Source of the DNA: Colwellia sp. Arc7-635
GTDB taxonomy: Bacteria > Pseudomonadota > Gammaproteobacteria > Enterobacterales > Alteromonadaceae
Assembly (NCBI RefSeq): GCF_003971255.1
Contig: NZ_CP034660.1
Location: forward strand, 2,790,001-2,854,000
Direction of reading: 5' to 3'
DNA length: 64,000 nt
Within the stretch, counting starts at the first letter, position 1, and each line of letters begins with the position of its first letter. Below are positions 18,098 through 27,634 of this stretch, piece after piece. The notes beneath the pieces are model-generated. The model was not told the origin of the DNA, did no database searches, and worked only from the letters and a program-made list of their open reading frames with translations. Both the position numbers and the translations under genes were made by a program.

Positions 18098-19510
18098 TTA
18101 GCTATTAGCAATGCGTGCTTCTACTACAACAATCGCTTGATCAATTCTAGCCAAAACTTTTTCTTGATCTAATAACGCTAACGTAATGTCTAATGATGGT
18201 GAATTACCACCACCCGTCGCAGCAACGCGCAATGGCATACCAACTTTACCCATGCCAACTTCAAGTTCAGTAGCCGTGTCATTAATAGCAGCATGAATAA
18301 GTTCAGGCGACCAATCACTTAAAGCAGCTAGTTTTTCTTTTACTAATAACAATGGCTCTTTAACCACTGGGCGCAAATGCTTTTTAACCGCGCTAGCATC
18401 AAGTTCAGTAAAGTCTTCATAAAAATAACGGCTAATTTGCGCCATTTCTTTTAAAGTTTTAACACGATCAGCTTGTACTTTAACTATTTCTTCTAGTGCT
18501 GGACCATTTTCAACATTGATGCCCTGCTCTGCCATATGCCATGCTAAGTGAGTAGCAACATAGGCAGGGTCTAACGTTTTCATGTAATGCTGATTAACCC
18601 AGATAAGTTTGTCGGTATTAAAGCCTGATGGTGCTCTATTACAGTCTTTAAGATCAAACAACTCAATCATCTCTTCACGAGAGAAAATCTCTTTATCACC
18701 ATGTGACCAGCCTAAACGCACTAAATAGTTAAGTAATGCTTCAGGTAAATAGCCGTCATCACGATATTGCATCACGCTCACTGCGCCATGGCGTTTCGAT
18801 AAACGCTTGCCGTCATCACCTAATATCATCGGAATATGAGCATATTCAGGTACAGTTGCCCCAAGTGCTTTTAAGATATTAATTTGCTTTGGTGTATTAC
18901 TAATATGATCATCACCGCGAACAACGTGTGATACCTTCATGTCCCAATCATCAACTACAACAGTAAGGTTGTATGTTGGTGTGCCATCTGAACGTGCAAT
19001 GATTAAATCATCCAGTTGCTCGTTACTAATAGTAATATCACCTTTAACCATGTCTTTAATAACAACATTGCCATCTAAAGGGTTTTTAAAACGAATAGCA
19101 TAAGGTTTGTCTGCTGGATAGTCTGTACGTTCACGCCATAAGCCGTTGTATTTTTCAATCTCACCTTTGGCTTTCGCCTCTTCACGCATTGCATCAACTT
19201 CTTCGCTGGTGCTATAACAACGGTAAGCGTTGCCTGACGCTAATAGCTGTTCGATGACTTCTTTGTAACGATCGAAACGCTGTGTTTGAAAATATGGACC
19301 ATGAGTCCAAGCCAAATTCAACCAATTCATACCGTCCATAATGGCATCAACTGATGCTTGTGTTGAACGTTCAAGATCGGTGTCTTCTATTCTAAGAATA
19401 AAGTCTCCGCCATTTTTTTGAGCATAAAGCCAACTATATAGCGCAGTACGAGCACCACCAACATGTAAGTATCCTGTCGGGCTAGGGGCAAATCGAGTTG
19501 TTAAAGTCAT
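18098..19510 (-). CDS. gltX: Glutamate-tRNA ligase
   Basis: A 470-residue class I aminoacyl-tRNA synthetase that charges tRNA-Glu. The HIGH-type motif is PTGYLHVGG (about residues 10-18) and the KMSKS-type motif is KRLSKRHG (about residues 237-244). The catalytic Rossmann core, the connective insertion ([12 protein letters not shown]) and the helical anticodon-binding C-terminus are all present. It is monocistronic and convergent with fabA. Confidence 0.97.
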   Translation of the reverse strand: MTLTTRFAPSPTGYLHVGGARTALYSWLYAQKNGGDFILRIEDTDLERSTQASVDAIMDGMNWLNLAWTHGPYFQTQRFDRYKEVIEQLLASGNAYRCYSTSEEVDAMREEAKAKGEIEKYNGLWRERTDYPADKPYAIRFKNPLDGNVVIKDMVKGDITISNEQLDDLIIARSDGTPTYNLTVVVDDWDMKVSHVVRGDDHISNTPKQINILKALGATVPEYAHIPMILGDDGKRLSKRHGAVSVMQYRDDGYLPEALLNYLVRLGWSHGDKEIFSREEMIELFDLKDCNRAPSGFNTDKLIWVNQHYMKTLDPAYVATHLAWHMAEQGINVENGPALEEIVKVQADRVKTLKEMAQISRYFYEDFTELDASAVKKHLRPVVKEPLLLVKEKLAALSDWSPELIHAAINDTATELEVGMGKVGMPLRVAATGGGNSPSLDITLALLDQEKVLARIDQAIVVVEARIANS

Positions 19511-19786
19511 AAAAGTCTCACGTTAGTAGCAAAATGAATCATACAAAGTACAACAATCACTTTACAAATGGTTGTTCGATAAAAATTGCCGACATTTTAA
19601 CAGGCAAAGTGAAGGAATTCATCCTTAGCGTGATAACAATCTTTTAAAAACACACATTGCACACTGCTCAGTTCTTTTATCAGATGAAAACCAAGCCAGA
19701 TAAGTTCATAAATCGGCCATCTCGGTGAAAATATCAGCAATCAAACTAAAATCATGAGAAAAGAGTAAAAAAGTTCATTGTTTTCA

Positions 19787-19814
19787 TTGACAGCTTTTAT
19801 GATCTCCCTATAAT
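19787..19814 (+). promoter_or_regulatory. Strong sigma-70 promoter of the tRNA-Val array
   Basis: Perfect TTGACA (19787-19792) and TATAAT (19809-19814) with a 16-base spacer are followed by a discriminator rich in C (ACGCCCCC). The first tRNA starts 16 bases after the -10. This is a classical stringent stable-RNA promoter. Confidence 0.9.
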
Positions 19815-19830
19815 ACGCCCCCACAGAGAT

Positions 19831-19906
19831 GGACGATTAGCTCAGTTGGGAGAGCACCGCCCTTACAAGGCGGGGGTCACTGGTTCAAGCCCAGTATCGT
19901 CCACCA
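19831..19906 (+). tRNA. tRNA-Val(TAC), copy 1
   Basis: A 76-base gene with CCA encoded. The anticodon loop CTTACAA between CCGCC and GGCGG gives TAC. It is the first of five apparently identical genes. Confidence 0.97.
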
Positions 19907-19940
19907 TCTCTTTGTTTATATTGAGAAATCAATGATAAAT

Positions 19941-20016
19941 GGACGATTAGCTCAGTTGGGAGAGCACCGCCCTTACAAGGCGGGGGTCACTGGTTCAAGC
20001 CCAGTATCGTCCACCA
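19941..20016 (+). tRNA. tRNA-Val(TAC), copy 2
   Basis: A 76-base copy identical to copy 1. The spacer to copy 1 is 34 bases. Confidence 0.97.
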
Positions 20017-20047
20017 CTTCTATACCATATAGAAGAAAAACCAAAAT

Positions 20048-20123
20048 GGACGATTAGCTCAGTTGGGAGAGCACCGCCCTTACAAGGCGGGGGTCACTGG
20101 TTCAAGCCCAGTATCGTCCACCA
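20048..20123 (+). tRNA. tRNA-Val(TAC), copy 3
   Basis: An identical 76-base copy. The spacers on both sides of copies 3-5 are near-identical (CTATGCCATATAGAAG), so these units arose by tandem duplication of about 107 bases. Confidence 0.97.
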
Positions 20124-20154
20124 TTTCTATGCCATATAGAAGCAAAACTAAAAT

Positions 20155-20230
20155 GGACGATTAGCTCAGTTGGGAGAGCACCGCCCTTACAAGGCGGGGG
20201 TCACTGGTTCAAGCCCAGTATCGTCCACCA
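20155..20230 (+). tRNA. tRNA-Val(TAC), copy 4
   Basis: An identical 76-base copy in the 107-base tandem array. Confidence 0.97.
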
Positions 20231-20261
20231 CTTCTATGCCATATAGAAGAAAAACTAAAAT

Positions 20262-20337
20262 GGACGATTAGCTCAGTTGGGAGAGCACCGCCCTTACAAG
20301 GCGGGGGTCACTGGTTCAAGCCCAGTATCGTCCACCA
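20262..20337 (+). tRNA. tRNA-Val(TAC), copy 5
   Basis: An identical 76-base copy, the last intact gene of the array. Downstream sequence repeats with a period of about 100-108 bases and carries two tRNA remnants. Confidence 0.97.
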
Positions 20338-20407
20338 TCTTAAAACTTCAGCATAATAATAAAACCTAAAACCTTAAAACAAAAGCACCTTCTGCTCTTT
20401 ACATCCC

Positions 20408-20445
20408 GCACCGTGTCATTGGTTCAAGCTCAGTATCGTCCACCA
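20408..20445 (+). pseudogene. tRNA-Val remnant 1
   Basis: The segment keeps part of the D-arm end (GCACCG) joined directly to the variable/T-arm and acceptor end through CCACCA. The anticodon arm has been lost and there are two further base changes. It cannot fold as a tRNA. Confidence 0.8.
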
Positions 20446-20508
20446 TCTTAAAATTTCAGCATAATAATAAAACCTTAAAACAAAAGCACCTTCTACTCTT
20501 TACATCCC

Positions 20509-20546
20509 GCACCGTGTCACTAGTTCAAGCCCAGTATCGTCCACCA
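20509..20546 (+). pseudogene. tRNA-Val remnant 2
   Basis: The same deletion structure as remnant 1 (GCACCG joined to TGTCAC) with a different substitution in the T-arm. With its AT-rich leader it forms a second roughly 101-base decayed repeat unit, so the deleted form was itself duplicated. Confidence 0.8.
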
Positions 20547-20775
20547 TCTTAAAAACTTCAGCATAATAATAAAACTTCAGAATTTTAAAAACTAAAACCT
20601 TAAAAGAAAGCAGCTTCTACTATTTAAATTTCACAGACATCATGACTTCAAGTCAAATATCACCTAGCAATGTTATCTTCATTAAACTGTCAATGATGAT
20701 CATTAACTACCACTGCTTCATCATATTGATATAAACAATCCATGACTTTTATTACAGCAGTTAATGATAGAAAAA

Positions 20776-21240
20776 TTATTCAATTGGCAGATAAACATCA
20801 GTGATCATATCACTATCTTCAACTCCTGGGCCGACATTAACGTAGTGAAAGAATATTGGAAATTTAGCTAATGTTTCACCACTTTTAGGTAACCATTTTT
20901 TATATAAATCTCTAGCTGTCGTCATATTTTCACGTGAGCCTAGATAACGAACTCTTGCACAACGTAAAGCCGGCATTATCTTAGTAACAACACCATGCTG
21001 ATTTGGCGCAACATCATCAAGAACAGAAACACATAAGTCTACACGATAGTCTGCTGGTGAGACTGTATTAGGATCGTTGTAATGAATGCCATAACTGCGA
21101 TGAATATCCGAAGGGGCAAGTTTGTTTTCTTTACGCCACTGCACAAGTCGCATGATAGATTCATTCTCAAGCGTCGAAGAGCCATGATGCTCATAAACAG
21201 AGATTTTTGTTTCAGGGAAATTGATAATTTCAACGTTCAT
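20776..21240 (-). CDS. GyrI-like (AraC effector-binding fold) small-molecule binding protein
   Basis: A 154-residue protein of the GyrI/SbmC-like family. It lacks the AraC helix-turn-helix and consists only of the effector-binding domain. Typical pieces are the opening strand ISVYEHHGSSTLENESIMRL, the central YGIHYNDPNTVSPADYRVDL, and the closing FFHYVNVGP. Members bind hydrophobic compounds or protect gyrase from inhibitors. There is no signal peptide. It stands alone, leftward, between the tRNA-Val remnants and MITE copy B. Confidence 0.8.
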   Translation of the reverse strand: MNVEIINFPETKISVYEHHGSSTLENESIMRLVQWRKENKLAPSDIHRSYGIHYNDPNTVSPADYRVDLCVSVLDDVAPNQHGVVTKIMPALRCARVRYLGSRENMTTARDLYKKWLPKSGETLAKFPIFFHYVNVGPGVEDSDMITDVYLPIE

Positions 21241-21354
21241 ATAAGTTTCTCATAAAATAAAACACTCTATTAGGCCAAATACTGTTTGTTATAGCTAGCC
21301 CTAGATTATTGCTAGTTTATAACTAAGCCGCCAACGATAGATGAAGCGCCACTA

Positions 21355-21620
21355 TATACCCAAGCCACTTGAAGATGCAGGATTCAGCAAGTCGAGAAAG
21401 GGTTAGCACCAAGGCATTGATTGAAGAGAATGGTTGTTCCATTATCGAAATCAATAACGCCGGAGATGACCCTTTATCGCCTTGCCCGAAGGGAGCTAAG
21501 CTAGAAAACCAGCTCCGCGTTGCAGCACTTGATAAGGGAATAACCATTGTCTTCGTGCTACGCCTTGACCTGATTTCCTAGCTTAGCTCTGAAACTGCAT
21601 CTTCAAGTGGTTTGGGTATA
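21355..21620. repeat. MITE-like palindromic repeat, family 1, copy B (full length)
   Basis: A 266-base element with near-perfect inverted ends (TATACCCAAGCCACTTGAAG and its complement). It is the inverse orientation of copy A at 9870-10183. Most of its length is self-complementary in the outer thirds, so it could fold into a long hairpin. It is non-coding. Confidence 0.88.
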
Positions 21621-21777
21621 TAATAGATAATACTAGCTACATTAGTTGCTAATACACTTGAATTAAACAGCAGCAACACTTGATCGAGATTAAAGTGATA
21701 TCAAACTACCACTGGTTAGCATTAATAGTCAGACATGCGTTACAATAGCACTTCTTATATAACAGCTAGGTTTATTG

Positions 21778-22305
21778 ATGAGCGAATATTTAGTATTAAC
21801 GGCGATGGGCCCAGATCGTACCGGCAGTGTCAGCGACTTAACTAAACTCGCTAGTGAGTGTGGTTGCAATATTCTTGACAGTAGAATGGCGGTATTTGGC
21901 TTAGAATTCACCTTGATCATGTTGCTTACTGGCACGAATAAAGCTATTCATCAATTAGAAAGTAAACTACCAGCAGTGGCGCATGAACTTGAACTGATCA
22001 CTATGATGAAAAGGACTTCAGGCTATCGCGAACAAGAATTTGTTCATCACTATCAAGCCGATTATGCTGGTATTGATCAACCCGGTGTTTTAAAAGCCGT
22101 GACCGCATTCTTTGCTACGCGCAATATCGATATTTCATCATTAAAGTCTGAAATTAATCAAAAAAATAACCATATGAGCGCATCAGTCTTAATTGCTTTG
22201 ATGGAAGAAACCAGTATTGAACAGCTTGAAAGTGATTTTGTGCAATTATGTGAACAGTTTAATGTTCAAGGTTGCATAAAAAAAACCGCCTCAAATTTAC
22301 TATAG
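21778..22305 (+). CDS. gcvR: Glycine cleavage system transcriptional repressor
   Basis: A 175-residue protein with two ACT domains (about residues 4-75 and 90-165), opening with MSEYLVLTAMGPDRTGSVSD. GcvR binds GcvA and blocks activation of the glycine cleavage operon; ACT domains bind amino acids. The ATG at 21778 is chosen over the TTG just before it. It is followed after 90 bases by bcp, the usual gammaproteobacterial order, and they are probably co-transcribed. Confidence 0.9.
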   Translation: MSEYLVLTAMGPDRTGSVSDLTKLASECGCNILDSRMAVFGLEFTLIMLLTGTNKAIHQLESKLPAVAHELELITMMKRTSGYREQEFVHHYQADYAGIDQPGVLKAVTAFFATRNIDISSLKSEINQKNNHMSASVLIALMEETSIEQLESDFVQLCEQFNVQGCIKKTASNLL

Positions 22306-22395
22306 AAAAACACATCAATGCTAGTATTGATGTATTTGGAAATGCCAAATAACATATTATACTAATGTTAAAATTGATAATAAGGAAAATAATAC

Positions 22396-22854
22396 ATGTT
22401 AGAAGTAGGTAAACCCGCACCAACATTCACTCTACAAGATCAAAACGACTCTCCAATATCTTTAGAAACATTTGCAGGTAAAAAAGTTCTTATCTATTTT
22501 TATCCAAGAGCTTCAACACCTGGTTGCACGGTACAAGCCTGTGCGTTAAGAGATACTAAAGCAGAGCTAGATGCACTAAACGTCGTTGTGTTAGGCATAA
22601 GCCCTGATACACCTAAAAAATTGACTAACTTTGTCAATAAGCAAGCGTTAAACTTCACATTGCTAGCCGATGAAGATCATGCAACTTGTGAAGCCTATAA
22701 TGTTTGGCAGTTAAAAAAATTCATGGGCCGTGAAAATATGGGTGTTGTGAGAACATCTTTTCTTATCGATGAAGAAGGTAAGCTAGAGCATATTTTTAAT
22801 AAGTTTAAAACAAAAGATCACCATGAAGTGGTTTTAGATTACTTACAAAAATAG
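22396..22854 (+). CDS. bcp: Thioredoxin-dependent thiol peroxidase (peroxiredoxin Q)
   Basis: A 152-residue peroxiredoxin of the BCP/PrxQ group that reduces hydrogen peroxide and lipid hydroperoxides with thioredoxin as donor. The active site is YPRASTPGCTVQACALRD, with the peroxidatic Cys (about residue 45) and the resolving Cys five residues later, the atypical 2-Cys arrangement. An AAGGAAAA ribosome site precedes the ATG. It is cytosolic and downstream of gcvR. Confidence 0.95.
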   Translation: MLEVGKPAPTFTLQDQNDSPISLETFAGKKVLIYFYPRASTPGCTVQACALRDTKAELDALNVVVLGISPDTPKKLTNFVNKQALNFTLLADEDHATCEAYNVWQLKKFMGRENMGVVRTSFLIDEEGKLEHIFNKFKTKDHHEVVLDYLQK

Positions 22855-23037
22855 CGTATGTAAATACTATTACTAGGGGAATATAAATTCATATTTCCCT
22901 GACAACTTAACACTCTCAGCTGACTAAAGCTATTGTCATAGTCAATAAAGCAAACATTCCCCCCAAACTTTTCAACTCATTTGCAAAATAAAAACTGTAT
23001 TTTATTGCTTCAGTATATTCGTCAATTTTAGGATAAA

Positions 23038-23072
23038 TAAAAAGGCCTAACGGTTGTCCATTAAGCCTTTTA
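23038..23072. terminator. Terminator between bcp and the nir operon
   Basis: An imperfect hairpin (AAAAGGCCTAACGG / CCATTAAGCCTTTT) has an A-rich left flank. It lies between the convergent bcp and nirN and is nearer nirN, so it probably ends the nir operon. Confidence 0.7.
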
Positions 23073-23111
23073 TATGTTTCAGCGTGTTAGCTGTATTAAA
23101 CTGAGCGACAA

Positions 23112-24773
23112 CTAGTGACTCGTGCCCTTTTCATAGTTTATCTTATTAAAAACGTTATATTTTCCTGAAGGCTTTTTCATTGGTAAACGTTTAATTTCTT
23201 CTAAAGTATTCGCGTTATAAACAATTAATGCGCCGTCATCATCCCAAATACTCAATAAAACATATTGGCCATCTTTGGTAAATTCAACATGAGCGGCGGT
23301 TTTACCGGGCACTGGTGTTAGCGTTTTAACAATTTCTAGCGTGCTTTTATTGATCACGTGCACTTTATCTTTATTTGGGCCAAAAAAGACATCAACCCAA
23401 GCATAAGGTGAATTACTGTGGCTGCGCATAAAAAAGCCAGGTCCTTGGGTTTCTATTTCTTTGATCACTTTCCAATGAGTCATATCAATAACAGAAACAC
23501 GCCCCTCCTTAATATTGGGTGAAGCAAATACAGTGTTACCTTGATACTGCCAAGTAATACCAGAGCCTAAATGCGGCATACCTGCCATATCAATAGTGGC
23601 TATTTTTTTCTTCGCATCAAGATTGATCACTTGACCATTATGGCTATCACGAGATGCACCAATTAAATTGACGTATTGTGGATCAAAAAAGAAGTCATCT
23701 AAATAGTCCTCTGTTTTAATCCGTCTGATTGGAAAATTGTCTTTCACTTGTGAATTTTCAATTTGTACACTATCACTGTCAAAAGTGTCGTCATGTGCTA
23801 AATCTTTATCAAGTATCACGCCCGCTTTATCGCTGTAAGGAATTTCCCATACTTCTTTTACATCTTTTAACGCCACAATAAAGCTATTTCTTGGGGGTGC
23901 GTTATAAACTGCACTGACACGTGAACTAACGCCATCACTGTCGATGGTTGGAATAGTTTTAATTGGCGATAAATCTTGTGTGTCGAGAATCACCACATTG
24001 TGCGGTAAATAATTCCCCACAATGGCGTATTTACCATCAGAAGAAACAGCGAGGTTACGTGTATTAATACCTGCACGCACTTCTGACACTATTTTCATAT
24101 TGTAAATGTCATACTTACTTATCCAACCATCGCGAGAAGCAAAATAGACATAACGACCGTCAGGTGAATACTTTGGGCCGCCATGTAAAGCAAAACGAGT
24201 TTTAAAACGCGTTATTGGTTCAAATGTATCGCCATTAAGAAGTGTTGCTGAATGGTCACCAAGTTCAACAACAATAAACAAATTCATTAAGTCAGCATCA
24301 AAGAGCGGTTTATTTCCTAATTTACTTTGATCAAAATGTTGAATGTTTGTCGCTTTGATATCCGCCATTGTCCACCGTGGTTGGGTTTTCGGCGGCGTAT
24401 AAATATAATCAACTAATGACTGTGTCTGCTCGGCAGATAGTTGCTGATTAAACGCCGGCATCTGGGTTGCAGCGCGCCCTTGTTGGATAACATCAACAGC
24501 TTTATTTTTTCGAAGTCTGGAAAGGTTTTCAGGAAACAGTGCCGGCCCCATAGCGCCCATACGTCCAACACCATGGCAGCTTTGGCAATGTTCTTGATAT
24601 AGCGCTTGGGCATCGTCTACAGCGTTAATTTTGATGGCTGTTGTTGGCTCTGCTACACCTGCAATTTTATTCGCTTGTGCAGTGGCACTAAAAATAAATA
24701 ACAGTATAGAAGAAAATAATGCATTTTTTATTACCTGCACTAATGGCGTTTGTATCCCGATATTATTCTTCAT
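23112..24773 (-). CDS. nirN: NirN: c-type cytochrome with d1-type heme-binding propeller
   Basis: A 553-residue periplasmic protein: signal peptide (about residues 1-34), cytochrome c domain with heme motif CQSCH (about residues 63-67) and Met ligand region TQMPAF, then an eight-bladed d1 propeller. NirN oxidises dihydro-heme d1 in the last step of cofactor synthesis and hands heme d1 to NirS. It is called NirN rather than NirS because the propeller shows MPHLGSGITW and has DDFFFDPQYV where NirS carries its catalytic His (LHDGGWD). It is the last gene of the nirCFDLGHJEN operon, as in Pseudomonas. Confidence 0.85.
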   Translation of the reverse strand: MKNNIGIQTPLVQVIKNALFSSILLFIFSATAQANKIAGVAEPTTAIKINAVDDAQALYQEHCQSCHGVGRMGAMGPALFPENLSRLRKNKAVDVIQQGRAATQMPAFNQQLSAEQTQSLVDYIYTPPKTQPRWTMADIKATNIQHFDQSKLGNKPLFDADLMNLFIVVELGDHSATLLNGDTFEPITRFKTRFALHGGPKYSPDGRYVYFASRDGWISKYDIYNMKIVSEVRAGINTRNLAVSSDGKYAIVGNYLPHNVVILDTQDLSPIKTIPTIDSDGVSSRVSAVYNAPPRNSFIVALKDVKEVWEIPYSDKAGVILDKDLAHDDTFDSDSVQIENSQVKDNFPIRRIKTEDYLDDFFFDPQYVNLIGASRDSHNGQVINLDAKKKIATIDMAGMPHLGSGITWQYQGNTVFASPNIKEGRVSVIDMTHWKVIKEIETQGPGFFMRSHSNSPYAWVDVFFGPNKDKVHVINKSTLEIVKTLTPVPGKTAAHVEFTKDGQYVLLSIWDDDGALIVYNANTLEEIKRLPMKKPSGKYNVFNKINYEKGTSH

Positions 24774-24827
24774 AATGGTTTCACATTTTGTCAGTAAATT
24801 TACCTAGAGACTTTTCGCTGGCTACTA

Positions 24828-25709
24828 CTAGCCTACTTTTTCAGTTAATTGCATTTGCGTTTGGTAATGCTTAGCGTCTAAAAATCCAGGTTTAGCCAAA
24901 GCCGTATCAGTTAATTGATTAACAACATCACCAATGACAATTAACGTTGGCGGTGTAATTTTATGTTTGACCACTAAGTCAGCAAGTGAAGATAATGTAC
25001 CGCGAAATATTTGCTGATCCGGCTGCGTACCTTTACGAATGAGCGCTGCTGGGGTATTAGCATCACGACCGTGCTTTATTAATTGCTCAGTGATACTCGG
25101 TAAGGTATTGATCCCCATATAAAATACCACGGTTTGCGAACCGCAACTTAAACTCTGCCATGGTAAATTAAGTTGACCATCGTTTTGCATATGACCGGTA
25201 ATAAAGGTACAACCCTGTGCAACCCCTCTGTGGGTTAATGGAATACCTGCATAGGTTGTACAACCCGATGCTGCAGTGATGCCAGGACAGACATGACAAC
25301 TAATGCCGTTTTGTAATAAAAATTCAGCTTCTTCCCCACCGCGACCGAATATAAATGGGTCGCCACCTTTGAGGCGTAATACTTTTCGCCCTTGTTGTGC
25401 ATATTGCACTAACAATTCATTAATTTTACCTTGTGGCACACAATGCTTTGCTTGTTCTTTACCAACATAAAAACGCTCGCAGCCTTCAGGTAAAAGCGCC
25501 ATAATTTCATCACTCACTAAGCGATCATAAATAGCCACATCCGCTTGCTCGATAAAGCGCAAAGCTCGAATGGTTAATAATTCTGCGTCGCCTGGGCCTG
25601 AGCCAACAAGTGCGACTTCACCTGGCTGTAAAGTTGATTTTCTGTTGATGTTATTCAAGACATTGGTACTTAATTGATGTTCATTCGATAGCTGTGTCAT
25701 GTTGTACAT
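24828..25709 (-). CDS. nirE: Uroporphyrinogen-III C-methyltransferase (heme d1 pathway)
   Basis: A 293-residue SUMT enzyme that methylates uroporphyrinogen III twice to precorrin-2, the first committed step toward heme d1. The tetrapyrrole methylase motifs are VALVGSGPGDAELLTIRA (about residues 33-50), YVGKEQAKHCVPQ, LRLKGGDPFIFGRGGEE and GITAASG. Being in an operon between nirJ and nirN points to NirE rather than the CobA/CysG of siroheme synthesis. Confidence 0.92.
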   Translation of the reverse strand: MYNMTQLSNEHQLSTNVLNNINRKSTLQPGEVALVGSGPGDAELLTIRALRFIEQADVAIYDRLVSDEIMALLPEGCERFYVGKEQAKHCVPQGKINELLVQYAQQGRKVLRLKGGDPFIFGRGGEEAEFLLQNGISCHVCPGITAASGCTTYAGIPLTHRGVAQGCTFITGHMQNDGQLNLPWQSLSCGSQTVVFYMGINTLPSITEQLIKHGRDANTPAALIRKGTQPDQQIFRGTLSSLADLVVKHKITPPTLIVIGDVVNQLTDTALAKPGFLDAKHYQTQMQLTEKVG

Positions 25710-25825
25710 TACCTTATTGGCCCTTATTCGATTATAGAATAAAAAAAGCTAATTTTATAAATTATATTTTGCTAAGTTAGTGTTAATTAACCTAAGTTTT
25801 TTATCTGGCTTTTTCTATCTCGCTA

Positions 25826-27022
25826 TTACACCGAAACAAAAGGGATTTCTTCGGGCACTATTACACGACTTTCAACGCCTATTTCACTATCTGTTAAGTA
25901 ACAACCCGGATCCTCAGCCCAAACATCGCCAGATTGTGCAAATGCTCGTGTGCGTGTATTACCACCACAAATATTGAGGTATTGGCATTGGCTACAACGA
26001 CCTTTAACCGGACGTGGTTGTTGTCTGAAACCTAACATTAAAGGGTCTTGGGTATTTTTCCACACATCAGAAAACTTTTCAGTTTTAACGTTACCAATAG
26101 GATGCCCCCACCAATAAGTATCCGGATGTATGGTGCCGGTGTTATCTATATTGGCGACATTAACGCCACTAGAGTTACCACCCCAATTAATTAGTCTTTG
26201 CTTTAAATTAGCGATTCTTTCAGGGTACTTTTCACCAAACTCTCGTTCAACCCATTGTAATAAGAACGGGCCATCTGCATCATTATTACCGGTGACAAAA
26301 TCAGTTTCTATACCTTGTTCAATATGTGACCAAGCACGTTCGTAAAGCATTATCATGGCGTCTTTTGTCATTTTAAACATCGCATCACTTTCTGCGCTGC
26401 GCTTACCGCGACCGGAATAATTCAGATGAGATAAATAAAATTTATCAACTTTCTTCTCTTCCATGAGATCGAGTACTTTAGGTAAATCTTCAAAATTGTC
26501 ACGTGTTAAACACAAACGCATACCAATCTTAATTCCTGCGGCTTTACATAAATCAATTGCTTTCATTGATTCTTGAAAGCAACCTTCTTGGCGACGAAAT
26601 TCATCATGAAAGTCTTCTAAACCATCAATACTTATACCGACATATTGATAGTCAGCCGCTTTAATTTTTTCAATATTATCTTCGGTAATCAACGTACCAT
26701 TGGTCGACAGCGCAACATAAAAACCTTTGGCTTTAGCGTAAGCGGTAATTTCATAAATATCAGGGCGTAATAATGGCTCGCCACCCGAAAAAATCAACAC
26801 CGGTACATTAGCCACTTTCAAATCGTCTATTGTTGCTTTTACTTGCTCTGTTGAGAGTTCATCATTAAATTCCATATCAAGCGATGATGAATAGCAATGT
26901 TTACAACGTAAATTACAACGTCGTATTAAATTCCATATAACTACTGGCCCGGGCATTTTATGGGCTTTTTTAGCGGGTGAATTATCGTGAAATGTTTTTA
27001 ATAGCTGTGAAATTCTAAACAT
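25826..27022 (-). CDS. nirJ: Radical SAM heme d1 synthase component NirJ
   Basis: A 398-residue radical SAM enzyme. The iron-sulfur motif CNLRCKHC (about residues 36-43), the SAM-binding GGEP and a C-terminal SPASM-like cysteine cluster (CSQCQYLNICGG) are all seen. NirJ removes the propionate side chains of 12,18-didecarboxysiroheme, giving the dioxo precursor of heme d1. It lies between nirH and nirE in the operon. Confidence 0.95.
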   Translation of the reverse strand: MFRISQLLKTFHDNSPAKKAHKMPGPVVIWNLIRRCNLRCKHCYSSSLDMEFNDELSTEQVKATIDDLKVANVPVLIFSGGEPLLRPDIYEITAYAKAKGFYVALSTNGTLITEDNIEKIKAADYQYVGISIDGLEDFHDEFRRQEGCFQESMKAIDLCKAAGIKIGMRLCLTRDNFEDLPKVLDLMEEKKVDKFYLSHLNYSGRGKRSAESDAMFKMTKDAMIMLYERAWSHIEQGIETDFVTGNNDADGPFLLQWVEREFGEKYPERIANLKQRLINWGGNSSGVNVANIDNTGTIHPDTYWWGHPIGNVKTEKFSDVWKNTQDPLMLGFRQQPRPVKGRCSQCQYLNICGGNTRTRAFAQSGDVWAEDPGCYLTDSEIGVESRVIVPEEIPFVSV

Positions 27023-27088
27023 CAGCTTTATCCTTAGTAAGATTTAGTTTCGTCTATCTAACAATGCAATTTAAATGCTTTAATTAAG

Positions 27089-27634
27089 CTAGCGTTTCAA
27101 TCGCAAGCCTGTTTTTTTCAATATCTCTGTACTAGTCAACATATCATTAGTTTGAAACGTACCCCCATGATCTGGGTCATCATTTCTCACCTGCAAAACA
27201 TTAATGAGTAAATCTTTGATTTGGGTTCGGTATTGTTGAACTTCGTGCTCTGTTTTTCCATGCACCATAGCAAACAAATTATAATTCCAACGAGGCAAGT
27301 GTCTTGGTCTTAAATAGCAATGACTAACAAAAGGCAATTGCCCAATGGCTTTGCCATATTCACTTACTGAGCTATCTTCAACATCCCAAACCGTCATGCC
27401 ATTAAAGCGATAACCTAACTTATAGTGATTAGGCACGGCGGCAATCCGGCGAATAATGCCACGCTCTTTCAAATCAAGTGTCATTGCTAAAACATCAGCC
27501 ACTGATATCTCTAGTTGCTCGGCAATAACTTGATAAGGTTGGGCAACAATAGGTAATCCAGATTGAGTTAATAGCACATACTGGCGCTCTAAAGGCGATA
27601 ATACTTTATTAGGCTGGCAGGTATAATTGGACAT
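27089..27634 (-). CDS. nirH: Siroheme decarboxylase subunit NirH
   Basis: A 181-residue Lrp/AsnC-fold protein. It has an N-terminal helix-turn-helix-like part and a ligand-binding domain with RRIAAVPNHYKLGYRFNGM and the YLRPRHLPRWNYNLFAM segment shared with NirL. Members of this family (NirDLGH, AhbAB) are not regulators but decarboxylate siroheme. It overlaps nirG by 26 bases, indicating tight coupling. Confidence 0.88.
   Translation of the reverse strand: MSNYTCQPNKVLSPLERQYVLLTQSGLPIVAQPYQVIAEQLEISVADVLAMTLDLKERGIIRRIAAVPNHYKLGYRFNGMTVWDVEDSSVSEYGKAIGQLPFVSHCYLRPRHLPRWNYNLFAMVHGKTEHEVQQYRTQIKDLLINVLQVRNDDPDHGGTFQTNDMLTSTEILKKTGLRLKR

Noticed and set aside
19831-20549. CRISPR-like array (regular repeats)
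   Set aside because: The repeats are full tRNA-Val genes with matching spacers, and no cas genes are near.
23112-24773. Possible NirS (cytochrome cd1 nitrite reductase)
   Set aside because: The catalytic His region of NirS is not kept and the segment MPHLGSGITW is NirN-like; operon position also fits nirN.
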